DNA of 64,000 nucleotides from Psychrobacter sp. LV10R520-6 (GCF_900182925.1 NZ_LT900024.1:124001-188000), one strand, 5' to 3'; counted from the first letter of the stretch, positions 47,803-58,624 are shown. A program made the numbers and translations. Notes: a model not told the origin generated them from the letters alone.

Positions 47803-48765
47803 ATGTCTGAGGTACCAGCGCTTTCCGTCCAGAATTTATCCAAAACTTATGACAACGGGTTTTCGGCGTTAAAAAATGTCACCTTAACCGTGCCGCAAGG
47901 TGGGTTTTTTGCGCTACTGGGGCCAAATGGGGCGGGTAAATCAACGATGATTGGTATTATCAGCTCTTTGTTTCAACCGACTAACGGTAGTGTGCATATT
48001 TTTGGTGCTGACCTATTAGCCAATCCTTCGGTGGCCAAGCAGTATTTAGGCATAGTACCGCAAGAATTCAACTTCAACATGTTTGAAAAAGTAGAAGATA
48101 TTCTGATAACCCAAGCAGGTTATTTTGGTATTTCTGCCAAAGAGTCAAAACCACGCGCCGAGCGCTTACTCAAAGCCTTGGGTCTATGGGATAAACGAGA
48201 CAGCAAATCGCGCGAGTTATCTGGCGGTATGAAACGACGCTTGATGATTGCTCGCGCGTTGATTCACAAGCCCAAGCTGTTAATTCTTGATGAGCCAACC
48301 GCTGGTGTCGATATTGAGTTGCGTCGCTCGATGTGGGAGTTTATGCAGCAAATTAATATTGAAGAAAATACCACTATTATTCTCACCACTCACTATTTAG
48401 AAGAAGCTGAGCAGCTGTGTAAGCGTATTGCGATTTTGGATCATGGTGAGATTCGTATTAATACTGAAATGAAAGACTTGCTGGCGCAATTGTCCGTTGA
48501 GACCTTTGTGTTAGATTTGACTCAACCGCTCACTCAGCCTTTAGTCATCGATAAAGTAACAGAGATTGCCCAGCCTGATGAGCTAACTGTGGAAGTGACT
48601 TTGAGTAAAGGCGAGACTCTCAACTGTGTCTTTGAGCAGCTCACCAAACTTGAAATAGAGGTTGCCAGCATGCGTAACAAATCTAACCGTCTAGAGGAGC
48701 TATTTATGCGGCTAGTAGACAAAAACGTTCAGAGTGAGGACAGTATGAAGGAAGCAGGGTTATGA
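47803..48765 (+). CDS. yadG: ABC-2 type exporter ATPase (YadG-like)
   Basis: 320 residues from the ATG at 47803 (GAGG 6 nt upstream; the frame is open from 47719). Walker A GPNGAGKST (40-48), Q-loop GIVPQEFNFNMFE, signature LSGGMKRRL, Walker B KLLILDEPTAGVD and H-loop LTTHYLEEAEQ. The C-terminal 80 residues form the extra domain seen in drug/polysaccharide-type exporters. Overlaps the permease gene by 4 nt. Substrate unknown. Confidence 0.92.
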   Translation: MSEVPALSVQNLSKTYDNGFSALKNVTLTVPQGGFFALLGPNGAGKSTMIGIISSLFQPTNGSVHIFGADLLANPSVAKQYLGIVPQEFNFNMFEKVEDILITQAGYFGISAKESKPRAERLLKALGLWDKRDSKSRELSGGMKRRLMIARALIHKPKLLILDEPTAGVDIELRRSMWEFMQQINIEENTTIILTTHYLEEAEQLCKRIAILDHGEIRINTEMKDLLAQLSVETFVLDLTQPLTQPLVIDKVTEIAQPDELTVEVTLSKGETLNCVFEQLTKLEIEVASMRNKSNRLEELFMRLVDKNVQSEDSMKEAGL

Positions 48766-49571
48766 AACAGCCAGTAACTATAGATCCTAATGAGACCATG
48801 TCTTGGGCCAAAAAGTGGATTGCTTTTCAAACTATATTAGTAAAAGAGATTCGTCGAATTCTTCGTATTTGGCCACAAACCCTGTTGCCACCGGTCATTA
48901 CCATGGCTTTATACTTTGTCATTTTTGGTAAGATGATTGGCTCGCGGGTAGGGGAGATGGGCGGCGTACCGTACATGCAGTTTATCGTCCCGGGGCTCAT
49001 CATGATGGCAGTGATTACCAATAGTTATTCTAACGTGGTATCGAGCTTTTTTAGTGCTAAATTTACAGCCAGTATTGAAGAGCTGTTAGTATCTCCAGTT
49101 TCTAAGCACGCCATATTAATGGGTTACATCGGTGGCGGTATTTTTCGCGGTCTGATTATTGCTCTTATCGTCTCTATTGTGGCGCTATTCTTTACTAAGC
49201 TGGGTATCGAGCATCTATTTGTCACTATATTTACGGTGCTTGGAACGTCTATCTTGTTCTCGCTTGGCGGCTTTATTAATGCGGCCTATGCACGCTCATT
49301 TGATGACATCACTATTATTCCAAGCTTCGTACTGACACCGCTGACCTTTCTTGGCGGGGTTTTTTATTCGATGGAAAACTTATCTACATTTTGGTACAAC
49401 GTCTCACTACTGAATCCTATCGTCTATATGGTTAACGCATTCCGTTACGGTATCCTCGGTCATTCTGATGTCAACGTTTGGTATTCGATGGTGGCCATTT
49501 TTGTATTTTGCGTGGTGTTTTATACTATCTCTTATCGACTACTGAGTAATGGCTCGCGGATTCGCTTGTAG
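48762..49571 (+). CDS. yadH: ABC-2 type exporter permease (YadH-like)
   Basis: 269 residues with six transmembrane helices, ABC2_membrane family: KEIRRILRIWPQTLLPPVI at the N-terminus, PGLIMMAVITNSYSNVVSSF, the coupling region SIEELLVSPVS, and PLTFLGGVFYSMENL before the last loop. Start ATG overlaps the stop of the ATPase (ATGA), so the two form a coupled operon. Confidence 0.92.
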   Translation: MKQPVTIDPNETMSWAKKWIAFQTILVKEIRRILRIWPQTLLPPVITMALYFVIFGKMIGSRVGEMGGVPYMQFIVPGLIMMAVITNSYSNVVSSFFSAKFTASIEELLVSPVSKHAILMGYIGGGIFRGLIIALIVSIVALFFTKLGIEHLFVTIFTVLGTSILFSLGGFINAAYARSFDDITIIPSFVLTPLTFLGGVFYSMENLSTFWYNVSLLNPIVYMVNAFRYGILGHSDVNVWYSMVAIFVFCVVFYTISYRLLSNGSRIRL

Positions 49572-49844
49572 ATAAATATCGACCTAACTAAAAGTTATAG
49601 AGAGCAACGTTGGTAATAGATAACTATTAATAGTTAGTAATAAATAACAGTAACGGATAATGTTAATAAAAATTAGGTATGGTGAATACTAAATAAAATA
49701 GATACGGGTCATAAACTCATAAGGCTGGCAAAATTTTCTCGCTTGCTGTGCGGCTGCGCCACTCCAGAGGCTTCGAAACTTTCCCACAGCCCTGCTTACT
49801 GTATCCGTTTTAGAGTAGACCAACTGTATTACGAGGAAGTACGA

Positions 49845-50717
49845 ATGAGCATTCATGGTATTTTAGGCGAGCAAACTACCGATTATCCTACTGAGTATAG
49901 CCCGCAAACGTTATATCCTATTGCCCGTAGTATTGGGCGTGACGTTATTGGTTGGCAGACAGATAAGTTGACGGTTGGGGTGGATTGGTGGCATGCGTTT
50001 GAGATGTCATGGCTCAATCCGCAAGGTATCTCACAGGTGGCGCTGGCACGCTTTAGTATTCCTGCCAGCTCGCCTTATATTGTTGAGTCTAAATCGTTGA
50101 AGTTGTATCTCAACAGTATTAACTTTACCGAATTTGACAGCTGGCAACAAGTAAAAACGTTGGTTGCAACAGACTTATCAGCTTGCGTACAAGCAGACGT
50201 ACAATTCGAGTTATTTGCATTAGACGATGCTCAGTCAGGGTTGTTGATTAGTCAGCCTGAGGGCGTTTGTATTGATAATGCGCTAGCAGGCAGTACGGAT
50301 AAAGTAGGGCTAAGTATTCATCCTGATGCGTCGTTGCTGAATAGTAATAAAGTAGAATCTAGTACTGTTAAAAAGAACGATAGCGACAATCAGCCATATA
50401 CTTTTTATTCTAATCTACTGCGGAGTAATTGTCCGGTGACCAATCAGCCGGATTGGGGCACTTTAGCGGTCATTATGACCAGCACACGCGCAATTGATGA
50501 TGCCGCTATGCTACGTTATATTTTAAGTTTTCGTCAGCATAATGGCTTTCATGAGCAGTGTGTGGAGCAGATATTTGCCGACTTAAGCCAATATTACGAG
50601 CCAAGCAAACTTATGGTACGCGCATGGTACACACGCCGGGGTGGTATCGATATCAATCCTTGCCGAATCAGTGAGCTGTCGTTACTGCCAGCGCCAAGTC
50701 GCTTGATTCGGCAGTAA
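49845..50717 (+). CDS. queF: NADPH-dependent 7-cyano-7-deazaguanine reductase QueF
   Basis: 290 residues from the ATG at 49845 (GAGGAAG upstream; the frame is open from 49743 through a noncoding-looking stretch). Reduces preQ0 to preQ1 in queuosine synthesis. Long-form QueF: ESKSLKLYLNSINFTEF (substrate motif), catalytic Cys196 in SNCPVTNQPDWG with Asp203, and FHEQCVEQIF (His/Glu). Length matches E. coli QueF. No preQ1 riboswitch recognised upstream. Confidence 0.95.
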   Translation: MSIHGILGEQTTDYPTEYSPQTLYPIARSIGRDVIGWQTDKLTVGVDWWHAFEMSWLNPQGISQVALARFSIPASSPYIVESKSLKLYLNSINFTEFDSWQQVKTLVATDLSACVQADVQFELFALDDAQSGLLISQPEGVCIDNALAGSTDKVGLSIHPDASLLNSNKVESSTVKKNDSDNQPYTFYSNLLRSNCPVTNQPDWGTLAVIMTSTRAIDDAAMLRYILSFRQHNGFHEQCVEQIFADLSQYYEPSKLMVRAWYTRRGGIDINPCRISELSLLPAPSRLIRQ

Positions 50718-50802
50718 TTTGAGTGGTGAGGAAGCAGGTTTGTAAGACAATAATCATCTTTATATGATTTCGGTAATTTCCAACTGAATTATCAAACACA
50801 AA

Positions 50803-50839
50803 AAAAGCGCCTATTTCATTTAATGAGATAGGCGCTTTT
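50803..50839. terminator. Bidirectional terminator between queF and proS
   Basis: Stem AAAAGCGCCTATTTCA / TGAGATAGGCGCTTTT with 5-nt loop, between convergent genes; A and T runs serve both strands. Confidence 0.88.
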
Positions 50840-50865
50840 GTATTAGCTAAGATTGTCTTATTAAA

Positions 50866-52584
50866 CTATTTAATGCTTACTTTTGCTAAAACCTCTTCAC
50901 GGTTTAACATTAGCTTTTCATTATCACGGCGATTGACGTACTCGTATTTGTCTTCAGCAAGGTTGCGGTCAGACACGACAATACGGTGCGGAATACCAAT
51001 CAGCTCAAGATCCGCAAACTTAACGCCAGGACGTTCGTTACGATCATCTAACAAGACATTGATACCAAGCGCCTTTAGCTCATCATATAGCGCTGTAGCC
51101 GTTTGCATGACCGTATCTTCTTTGGATTTCATCGGCACAATAGCCACTTCAAATGGTGCGAGAGAATCTGTAACGTTGGGCGTTGACGGCCACATGATGC
51201 CAGCTTCATCATAATTTTGTTCGATAGCGGCGGCAATGATACGACTAACGCCAATACCGTAGCAGCCCATCATTAAAGTAACAGGCTTGCCATCTTCACC
51301 TGAAACCCTACAATTCATCGCTTGCGAGTATTTATCACCCAACTGGAAAATATGGCCAACTTCGATGCCGCGTTTGATTTTTAGCGACCCTTTGCCATCA
51401 GGAGAGGGGTCACCCTCTTTGACGTTACGCACATCAACAATACGAGTGATACTCGCATCTCGTGCCCAGTTCATACCAATAGTATGTTTATTAATCACGT
51501 TGGCACCAGTCACAAAATCTGACAAGGTAGCCGCTGAACGATCAACAAAAACAGGCATATCTAAGTCAACACCAATGTAACCTTTATGCAGACCAGCCGC
51601 TCTTAATTCTTCATCAGAGGCTAGAGTGAACGGAACATTGGCTTCTTCTATTTTTTCAGCTTTGATGGTGTTTAGTTGATGATCACCGCGCAAAACGATA
51701 GCAATCAGCTGCGGCTTTTCGTCTTCGGTATGACCATGTACGATAAGGGTTTTGACTGTGGTTGCTAGTGGCACATCCAAATGTTCAGCAACCATTTTAC
51801 AAGTCGTCATCTCTTCTGTTAATACATTTTCACGTGCCATTTTGGATGGTTGACGCTCAGCGATGCTAACTGATTCGGCAAGCTCAACGTTCGCCGCATA
51901 GTCAGATGAGTCTGAAAAGGCAATATCATCTTCACCGCTATCCGCGAGTACATGGAACTCATGTGAGGCAAAGCCACCAATAGAGCCAGTATCTGCTTGT
52001 ACGGCACGGAAATCGAGCCCTAGACGGGTAAATATCCGCGTATAGGCGTCATACATGTCATGATAAGTCTTCGCCAGTGACGCCTGGTCAACGTGAAATG
52101 AATAAGCGTCTTTCATGGTAAATTCGCGTGCGCGCATTACCCCAAACCGTGGACGAATCTCATCACGAAACTTACCTTGAATCTGAAAGAAGGTAATCGG
52201 TAGCTGCTTATAACTGCGTAACTCGCCTTGTGCTAAGTTAGTAATTACCTCTTCATGGGTAGGACCCAGCACAAAATCGCGATCATGGCGGTCTTTAAAG
52301 CGTAATAGCTCAGGACCATAATCGTCAAAACGTCCGGTCGTTTGCCAAAGCTCGGCAGGTTGAGTCATGGGCATCAGCACTTCTTGTGCGCCGACATTTT
52401 GCATCTCTTCGCGAACAATACGTTCGACCTTTTGTAAGATGCGTAGCCCCATGGGCAACCAAATGTATAATCCAGAAGCGATTTTACGAATAAGACCGGC
52501 CCGCACCATCAATTGGCTTGAGGCGATATCGGCATCACTTGGGGTCTCTTTTAACGTGGCAAACAAAAACTGACTGGCTTTCAT
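50866..52584 (-). CDS. proS: Prolyl-tRNA synthetase
   Basis: 572 residues, bacterial-type ProRS with inserted editing domain. Class II catalytic parts: [38 protein letters not shown], and [12 protein letters not shown] (motif 3). INS/YbaK-like editing domain at about 230-390 ([36 protein letters not shown]). The anticodon-binding domain is C-terminal ([11 protein letters not shown] onward). Removes mischarged Ala. Confidence 0.96.
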   Translation of the reverse strand: MKASQFLFATLKETPSDADIASSQLMVRAGLIRKIASGLYIWLPMGLRILQKVERIVREEMQNVGAQEVLMPMTQPAELWQTTGRFDDYGPELLRFKDRHDRDFVLGPTHEEVITNLAQGELRSYKQLPITFFQIQGKFRDEIRPRFGVMRAREFTMKDAYSFHVDQASLAKTYHDMYDAYTRIFTRLGLDFRAVQADTGSIGGFASHEFHVLADSGEDDIAFSDSSDYAANVELAESVSIAERQPSKMARENVLTEEMTTCKMVAEHLDVPLATTVKTLIVHGHTEDEKPQLIAIVLRGDHQLNTIKAEKIEEANVPFTLASDEELRAAGLHKGYIGVDLDMPVFVDRSAATLSDFVTGANVINKHTIGMNWARDASITRIVDVRNVKEGDPSPDGKGSLKIKRGIEVGHIFQLGDKYSQAMNCRVSGEDGKPVTLMMGCYGIGVSRIIAAAIEQNYDEAGIMWPSTPNVTDSLAPFEVAIVPMKSKEDTVMQTATALYDELKALGINVLLDDRNERPGVKFADLELIGIPHRIVVSDRNLAEDKYEYVNRRDNEKLMLNREEVLAKVSIK

Positions 52585-53092
52585 AAATAAAGCATAACCT
52601 TATCAACGATAAAATAAAAAATAAGTAGTAGAAGGCCGAGCATTTGGTCAATGGTTTGATGACCGCCGTAATCTTGCCGTTATAACTACTGCCTATAGGC
52701 ACAATAACAAGGGGCTAAATTTTGATCAATGTATCAATATTTAGCCCATTTAACGTCTTGTAAACCTGATAAATAAATTTATGTCGATATTTTATCGATA
52801 CAATCTGACTATGTTAGGTAAACTTTGCTTAAGACGCAATGACTTTTTGACTTTTCCAGCAGAACGGTACAGAAAGGTCAGAATAGGCCCAAAAATAGCA
52901 GGGTTATTGACTGATTTTTGACGTATTGTACTCTAAGTTATCTATGTGTTTTTATAAGCAATTGTATAGAAAATTGGTAGTTATTCCTTGAACTTATCTG
53001 CAAAATCGTCATTTATATGATATTACTTATTTCTCATTCATAATGTTCATAAGGGTTTTATGAGTGTCTTGATAACCTAAAAGGTAGCATGC
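52585..53092. other. Intergenic region proS to small ORF
   Basis: 508 nt, AT-rich. Contains the proS promoter; no open frame, RNA gene or strong palindrome is recognised. Confidence 0.4.
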
Positions 53093-53231
53093 ATGAAAAC
53101 TTCTGATAATAGGACACCTGCTGATCCTAGCACCACTTCTAATAAGACGTCTCAATCGAAAAAACCTATTGCAAATGATGTCGTGGTTGTTATTGATTGT
53201 CGGTTTAGCCGCATTAGTTGTTGCTATATAG
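53093..53231 (+). pseudogene. Probable frameshifted tiny membrane protein gene
   Basis: ATG at 53093 opens a Ser/Thr/Lys-rich segment (MKTSDNRTPADPSTTSNKTS, then QSKKPIANDVV). In the next frame the following DNA encodes a hydrophobic stretch, SWLLLIVGLAALVVAI, ending TAG at 53229-53231. Joined by a one-base shift near 53178 they make a 45-50-residue tail plus transmembrane protein. A terminator follows at once, consistent with a real transcription unit. The unshifted frame runs into the photolyase gene and is less plausible. Confidence 0.35.
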
Positions 53232-53243
53232 CTCGGTTAATTG

Positions 53244-53280
53244 GGCTTCAGATGGAATCAAACCGTTTGAAGCCTTTTTT
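53244..53280 (+). terminator. Terminator after small ORF
   Basis: Stem GGCTTCA / TGAAGCC with a 17-nt loop (partly pairing) and TTTTTT. It lies 5 nt before the minus-strand photolyase stop. Confidence 0.7.
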
Positions 53281-53284
53281 GAAT

Positions 53285-54979
53285 TCAGTTTTTAAATTCA
53301 GCGATGGCCAGTTGCCGTGCAGCCTTGTGCTCTACCATCGGTTCTGGATAATCAATTTTGGCAAACTTACCACCCTTTGCTAATTCTTTACGCATCTTAT
53401 CCTCGCTATGCAAGATGCTGGCAGGAATGTCTTTTAGCTCAGGCAGCCAGGTTTTGATAAACTCAGCGTCAGGATCGTGAGTCTTGGCTTGGCTAAAAGG
53501 GTTCATAATACGGAAGTAGGGTGCAGAGTCTGTACCAGTCGAGGCACTCCATTGCCAGCCACCATTGTTAGACGCAAAGTCGCCATCTATCAGCTGTTGC
53601 ATAAAATAACGCTCTCCCCAGCGCCAATCAATAAGTAAATCCTTAGTCAAAAACATCGCTGTAACCATGCGCAGACGATTGTGCATGAAGCCAGTGGCAT
53701 TGAGACAACGCATCGCTGCATCTACTAACGGTACACCAGTCGTACCTGCACACCAAGCATCAAAATTATCCTGATTATATGACCAATTAATACGGCTATC
53801 TGTCTCTTTTTTATAAGCATGATGACGAATGAGTTCCGGCTTATCAGATAACACATGACGATAAAAATCTCGCCATGCCAGTTCGCTTATCCAGCGGTTT
53901 ATATCTGTATTATCTCCTTGGTCATTATTTTGATCGCCTTTATCAGCCTGTGCACTCAAGTGTTGATTGTTAAGCGCCTTAGTCGCTTGCAAATAGCAAT
54001 GGCGGGCACTTATTGAGCCAATAGTGAGATAAGCCGATAGCTGGCTGGTTGCGTGCAAGCTGGGCACGTCACGGCTGACATCATAGTTATCAATATCAGT
54101 AGCGATAAATTGATCTAAACGATGACAAGCTTCGATTTCACCAGCTGGATAGTCTGTACGTGCCTGAGTAAGCTGGGCGTCGCTATCAATGTTATCTAAT
54201 GATACAGGTGTTTGGACCGTTTCTAATCGCTTTTGATAGTCCTTGACCAGCTCTTTACTTAACGTCTCTATGCTCTCAGCGGTATTGGCGCTGGCAGTTA
54301 TTTGGGTTAGCTCAAGCGGTTTATCATTGGATTGGGTATTTTGGTTTAAGCTATTATTGGTATTGACTGCTTGTGCGTCATGAAGTTGAAGGGAGCTGAT
54401 ATCTAAGGTCTGCCGCCACTTTTTATAAAATGGGGTGAACACCTGATACATGCTGTCATCATTGGTGGTGATGCTATTAGGCGGTAGGATACATTGGTCA
54501 TGCCAGCGTATAAATTCGATATCTTTTTTTGCAAGTTGCTTGTTCAATTGCTCATCACGGGCAATCTCACTACCTTCATATTCATGATTGGCCATCACGC
54601 AGCTGATCTGCTTAAGATCACACATCTCGATAATGATAATGGTATTCGTGCAGTCGTCGAAGTTTTCACAGACTTGCACTGTCAAAGGGATATTCAATTG
54701 CTTCTGCAAGTTTGCCGCCAGTTTGGGCAGCGTACGCGCAATCAAATCCACCTGTAGTAATGAGGTATCGTGAGCTTGCCACTGTTCAGGGGTACAAAAG
54801 AACAGCGCTGTTACCAAAGCATTATCTGTCCGCGCCCGTTCGCAAAGTGCAGCAAGCGCGGTATTATCGTGAACTCGCAAGTCACGACGAAACCACATCA
54901 AATAGTGTGGCTGGGTAGGTACAGTATCAGAGGCTACATCAGCGTCGGTACTGCCAGTAGGCAGCGTGGTTATGGGCAT
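53285..54979 (-). CDS. phrB: Deoxyribodipyrimidine photolyase (class I CPD)
   Basis: 564 residues. Light-driven repair of cyclobutane pyrimidine dimers with FAD and an antenna cofactor. N-terminal antenna domain (about 26-200, MWFRRDLRVHDNTAL, EYEGSEIARDE). FAD domain (about 290-564): SAYLTIGSISARHCY, ELAWRDFYRHVL, MRCLNATGFMHNRLRMV, TKDLLIDWRWGERYFM, NGGWQWSASTGTDSAPYFRI. Longer than E. coli PhrB because of a polar linker (about 205-260) and an Asp/Asn/Gln insert near 345. AAGGA precedes the ATG. Confidence 0.94.
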   Translation of the reverse strand: MPITTLPTGSTDADVASDTVPTQPHYLMWFRRDLRVHDNTALAALCERARTDNALVTALFFCTPEQWQAHDTSLLQVDLIARTLPKLAANLQKQLNIPLTVQVCENFDDCTNTIIIIEMCDLKQISCVMANHEYEGSEIARDEQLNKQLAKKDIEFIRWHDQCILPPNSITTNDDSMYQVFTPFYKKWRQTLDISSLQLHDAQAVNTNNSLNQNTQSNDKPLELTQITASANTAESIETLSKELVKDYQKRLETVQTPVSLDNIDSDAQLTQARTDYPAGEIEACHRLDQFIATDIDNYDVSRDVPSLHATSQLSAYLTIGSISARHCYLQATKALNNQHLSAQADKGDQNNDQGDNTDINRWISELAWRDFYRHVLSDKPELIRHHAYKKETDSRINWSYNQDNFDAWCAGTTGVPLVDAAMRCLNATGFMHNRLRMVTAMFLTKDLLIDWRWGERYFMQQLIDGDFASNNGGWQWSASTGTDSAPYFRIMNPFSQAKTHDPDAEFIKTWLPELKDIPASILHSEDKMRKELAKGGKFAKIDYPEPMVEHKAARQLAIAEFKN

Positions 54980-55158
54980 GGGTCATCCTTTTTCTTATCA
55001 CAAACAAAACTATGAATAAAAGTATGCTAGGATAAGTTTTTGGATGCAATTTATTTGGCATTTAATTAACAAATTATCACCATTTCTTATGATTAATGGC
55101 TCATTATAATTTATAATCAATCATTACTGATTGTTAAGATCATATTTAAGGTTATAAA

Positions 55159-55839
55159 ATGCACGTTAAGTTTTGCGGTTTTACCCAGCTGGCCGATATT
55201 TATACTGCTGCCCAGTTGGGTGTTGATGCGGTAGGCTTAGTGTTTTATCCGCCAAGTCCACGTGCGGTGACGCAAGCTCAGGCACAAACACTCAGTGCAG
55301 CGCTACCCGCCTTTGTCAGTGTGGTGGCCTTAGTGGTCAATATGCCCCATGATGAGCTGGTCGAGCTTGCTGATAATGTCGCCTTTGATATTATCCAATT
55401 CCACGGTGATGAGACCCCTGAGCAATGCCAGCAGTTGGCAAGCGCGGTCAATAAGCGTTGGATAAAAGCCTTACGTATCAATACTGACCAAGGTGACCTA
55501 AACAGCATGGATAGCGTAACATCACAAATAGAGCGCTTTGCCGCTGCCGGTGCCAGTAGTATTTTGCTTGATGCCTATCATCCTAATAAATACGGCGGTA
55601 CGGGTGCGCGCTTTGATTGGAGTTTGATTCCTCAAAATAGCTCATTACCTGTTATTTTGGCGGGTGGTCTTGATGCCCAAAACATTGCGGCGACTTCAGA
55701 TTTACCGATCTATGGCGTCGATGTCAGTGGCGGTATCGAGCATGATAAGGGCAAAAAAGACAGCGCTAAGATGCGTGCCTTTATGAAAGCGGTCAAACGT
55801 GATCGATGGCAAAGTGACACTATTCTTGAAACCATTTAG
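55159..55839 (+). CDS. trpF: Phosphoribosylanthranilate isomerase TrpF
   Basis: 226 residues, (beta/alpha)8 barrel, third step from chorismate in the tryptophan branch. Motifs: VKFCGFTQLADI (catalytic Cys), VGLVFYPPSPRAV, VVALVVNM, QFHGDET, LLDAYHPNKYGGTGARFDW (catalytic Asp), ILAGGLDAQN and GVDVSGGIE (phosphate binding). AAGG precedes the ATG. First gene of a trpF-trpB-trpA block. Confidence 0.95.
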   Translation: MHVKFCGFTQLADIYTAAQLGVDAVGLVFYPPSPRAVTQAQAQTLSAALPAFVSVVALVVNMPHDELVELADNVAFDIIQFHGDETPEQCQQLASAVNKRWIKALRINTDQGDLNSMDSVTSQIERFAAAGASSILLDAYHPNKYGGTGARFDWSLIPQNSSLPVILAGGLDAQNIAATSDLPIYGVDVSGGIEHDKGKKDSAKMRAFMKAVKRDRWQSDTILETI

Positions 55840-56032
55840 TGTGAAGGAAACTGGTGTGAAGAAAACTGATGTGAAGGAAATATCAGTTTGAGTTAAATAG
55901 GGCAAAACTACCCATTTTTAGCTTTAACACCGCCTAGTATTCGTTTCTCTACTTGGTTCTCATTCCGTTTGTTGTAAATGTTAGCCCTCCTCATATCTAT
56001 ATTAAAAAACACCACTTATCGTAGGAATTATC

Positions 56033-57319
56033 ATGAGTCATGTCGACAGCAAAAATGCAACTGATGCTTCATCTGCTACCGAACAATCTATCAATACCTT
56101 TACCAATCCAAAAGATGTTAAAGACTTTAACCAATATCCTGATGCTCGCGGGCATTTTGGGGTACACGGTGGACGCTTTGTCTCTGAAACCTTGATGGCA
56201 GCGTTAGAAGAGCTGGAAGCGTTATATACCAAAGTAAAAACCGATCCCGCATTTTGGGAAGAATATCATACTGATTTGGTTAATTATGTTGGTCGCCCAA
56301 CCCCGCTCTATCATGCTAAGCGCTTGAGCGATGAAGTTGGCGGTGCGCAAATTTACTTTAAGCGTGAAGACCTAAACCATACGGGCGCGCATAAAATCAA
56401 TAACACCATTGGGCAGGCATTACTTGCTAAAATGTGTGGTAAAAAACGTATTATTGCTGAGACCGGCGCAGGTCAGCATGGCGTTGCGACAGCTACTATT
56501 GCCGCGCGTTTAGGTCTTGAATGTATCGTGTATATGGGTGCCGATGATGTCGAGCGCCAGAAGATGAACGTCTATCGTATGCGTCTGCTAGGGGCAACCG
56601 TTGTGCCAGTGACTTCTGGCTCACGTACGCTTAAAGACGCGATGAACGAAGCCATGCGTGATTGGGTCACTAACGTTGACAGCACTTATTATATTATCGG
56701 TACCGTAGCAGGTCCGCATCCTTATCCGCTGCTAGTACGTGACTTTCAGGCGATTATTGGTAAAGAAACCCGTATTCAACATTTAGAAAGAACCGGTAAA
56801 TTACCAGATGCCTTGGTTGCTTGTGTTGGTGGTGGCTCTAACGCTATTGGTCTATTCTTTGACTTCCTAAACGATACTGAAGTGGAAATGTATGGTGTGG
56901 AAGCGACTGGTGATGGTATCGAGACCGGTCGCCATTCAGCGCCACTTGCAGCCGGACGCATTGGGGTCCTACATGGCAACCGTACTTATCTAATGGCTGA
57001 TGATGACGGTCAGATTCAAGAAACTCATTCTATCTCAGCTGGACTTGATTACCCAGGTGTTGGCCCTGAGCATAGCTTCTTAAAAGATATGAAGCGTGTT
57101 AAGTATGTCGGTTGTACTGATAAAGAAGCGCTAGCTGGCTTCCATGAATCGACCCGTAAAGAAGGTATTATCCCAGCGCTTGAAACGGCTCATGCGGTCG
57201 CTTATGCGCTTAAACTTGCTAAAACTATGACTCCTGACCAGACTATCGTTGTTAATATGTCTGGTCGCGGCGACAAAGATTTGCATTCTGTTATGAAAGC
57301 GGAAGGTCTTGAGTTTTAG
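56033..57319 (+). CDS. trpB: Tryptophan synthase beta chain
   Basis: 428 residues, with an about 35-residue N-terminal extension before [19 protein letters not shown] enzyme joining indole and serine. PLP Lys121 in [19 protein letters not shown], the phosphate-binding [12 protein letters not shown], and [14 protein letters not shown] at the C-terminal side. TAGGA precedes the ATG. Partner of TrpA downstream. Confidence 0.97.
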   Translation: MSHVDSKNATDASSATEQSINTFTNPKDVKDFNQYPDARGHFGVHGGRFVSETLMAALEELEALYTKVKTDPAFWEEYHTDLVNYVGRPTPLYHAKRLSDEVGGAQIYFKREDLNHTGAHKINNTIGQALLAKMCGKKRIIAETGAGQHGVATATIAARLGLECIVYMGADDVERQKMNVYRMRLLGATVVPVTSGSRTLKDAMNEAMRDWVTNVDSTYYIIGTVAGPHPYPLLVRDFQAIIGKETRIQHLERTGKLPDALVACVGGGSNAIGLFFDFLNDTEVEMYGVEATGDGIETGRHSAPLAAGRIGVLHGNRTYLMADDDGQIQETHSISAGLDYPGVGPEHSFLKDMKRVKYVGCTDKEALAGFHESTRKEGIIPALETAHAVAYALKLAKTMTPDQTIVVNMSGRGDKDLHSVMKAEGLEF

Positions 57320-57343
57320 AGTCCTATAAGCTGTAGTAATTTT

Positions 57344-57380
57344 AAATAGGGTAATTGCATAATTAGTGATTGCCCTATTT
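57344..57380 (+). terminator. Hairpin after trpB (weak terminator)
   Basis: 12-bp stem AAATAGGGTAAT / ATTGCCCTATTT (one G-T) with 13-nt loop. The following T run is short, so it may be a partial terminator or pause between trpB and trpA. Confidence 0.5.
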
Positions 57381-57504
57381 GATAATCACTATTAACTATG
57401 TGAATTATTAGCTACTGATCATCCAAAAAGTCGCTGTGCAAAGATTAGCAACTGCTCAAAGTCCGATAATTGCGTGAAATATTTAAAAATTATAAGAGAC
57501 CACT

Positions 57505-58329
57505 ATGACCCGAATTGAAACCACCTTTGATACCTTAAAAACCCAAAACAAAAAAGCCTTGATTCCTTATGTGATGGCAGGCGATCCCAATCCCCAAACT
57601 ACTGTAGGCTTGCTACATGATTTAGTTAAGCATGGCGCGGATATGATTGAAATTGGCTTGCCGTTCTCAGACCCTATGGCCGATGGTCCAACGGTAGCAC
57701 TAGCCGCAGAACGTGCTCTAGCAGCAGGTACCAGTACCCGTGGCGCGCTGAAGATGGTCGAAGAATTCCGCAAGCAAGATATTCAAACGCCCATTATCCT
57801 AATGGGTTATCTTAATCCAGTTGAGATTATCGGCTATGATAACTTTGTCGCCTTATGTGAGCAGTCAGGAGTAGATGGCATTTTGATGGTCGATTTACCG
57901 CCAGCAGAAGCCGGAAGCTTTACCCAGCATCTAACCGATCATTCGATGAATGAAATTTTCTTATTATCGCCAACGACTTTGGCTGAGCGTCGTCAGCAAG
58001 TGCTGACTCATTGTGGTGGCTATATTTACTACGTGTCGCTCAAAGGTGTGACCGGTTCAGCCACGCTTGATACCGATGATGTGGCGACCCAAGTGCAAGC
58101 CATCAAAGCGCAAACTGACTTACCTGTGTGTGTGGGTTTTGGTATTCGTGATGGTGTTTCAGCTAAAGCCATTGGCGCACATGCAGATGGTATTATTGTT
58201 GGTAGCGCCTTGGTACAGAATTTTGCTGACGTAGATGCTGATGATGCAATCGTGGTTGCGGCGGCTCAGCAACAAATTATGGTAAAAATGGATGAGTTAC
58301 GTGAAGCCTTAGACAGTTTAAGCGCATAA
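57505..58329 (+). CDS. trpA: Tryptophan synthase alpha chain
   Basis: 274 residues. Cleaves indole-3-glycerol phosphate and channels indole to TrpB. Motifs: ALIPYVMAGDPNP, MIEIGLPFSDPMADGP (catalytic Glu), GVDGILMVDLPPAEA (catalytic Asp), YYVSLKGVTGS, CVGFGIRDG and GIIVGSALV. AAGAGA precedes the ATG; 185 nt separates it from trpB. Confidence 0.96.
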   Translation: MTRIETTFDTLKTQNKKALIPYVMAGDPNPQTTVGLLHDLVKHGADMIEIGLPFSDPMADGPTVALAAERALAAGTSTRGALKMVEEFRKQDIQTPIILMGYLNPVEIIGYDNFVALCEQSGVDGILMVDLPPAEAGSFTQHLTDHSMNEIFLLSPTTLAERRQQVLTHCGGYIYYVSLKGVTGSATLDTDDVATQVQAIKAQTDLPVCVGFGIRDGVSAKAIGAHADGIIVGSALVQNFADVDADDAIVVAAAQQQIMVKMDELREALDSLSA

Positions 58330-58500
58330 GTTAATATTTATGCCTGATAACGGTTTAATAAAAATAAACCAGCGGCTTTGAAAGCTTGCGAACTATTATC
58401 AGTGATAGAGTATTAATAGTCGAGTCGAGAGCCCTTTATTGAAGTACCTTTTATTAAATTGTATCAATAATTATGATGATAATATTGAATGACTTTGCTA

Positions 58501-58528
58501 AAGTTAGTTTACGTGTGTAAACTAACTT
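58501..58528. repeat. 12-bp perfect inverted repeat upstream of accD
   Basis: AAGTTAGTTTAC - GTGT - GTAAACTAACTT. It lies about 97 nt before the accD start and lacks a T run, so it is more likely an operator or mRNA structure than a terminator. Confidence 0.55.
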
Positions 58529-58624
58529 CACGTATAAATTGTTACAATTACGGGTAAGCGTGCTTCATAACGGCTCATGTTATGACTGGATTGAACTCCT
58601 GATTTAACTTTCAGCGACAAGTAC

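Noticed and set aside
49743..49844. 34-codon upstream extension of queF starting LCGCATPEAS
   Set aside because: Not part of the QueF family; the ATG at 49845 has GAGGAAG upstream and gives the normal length.
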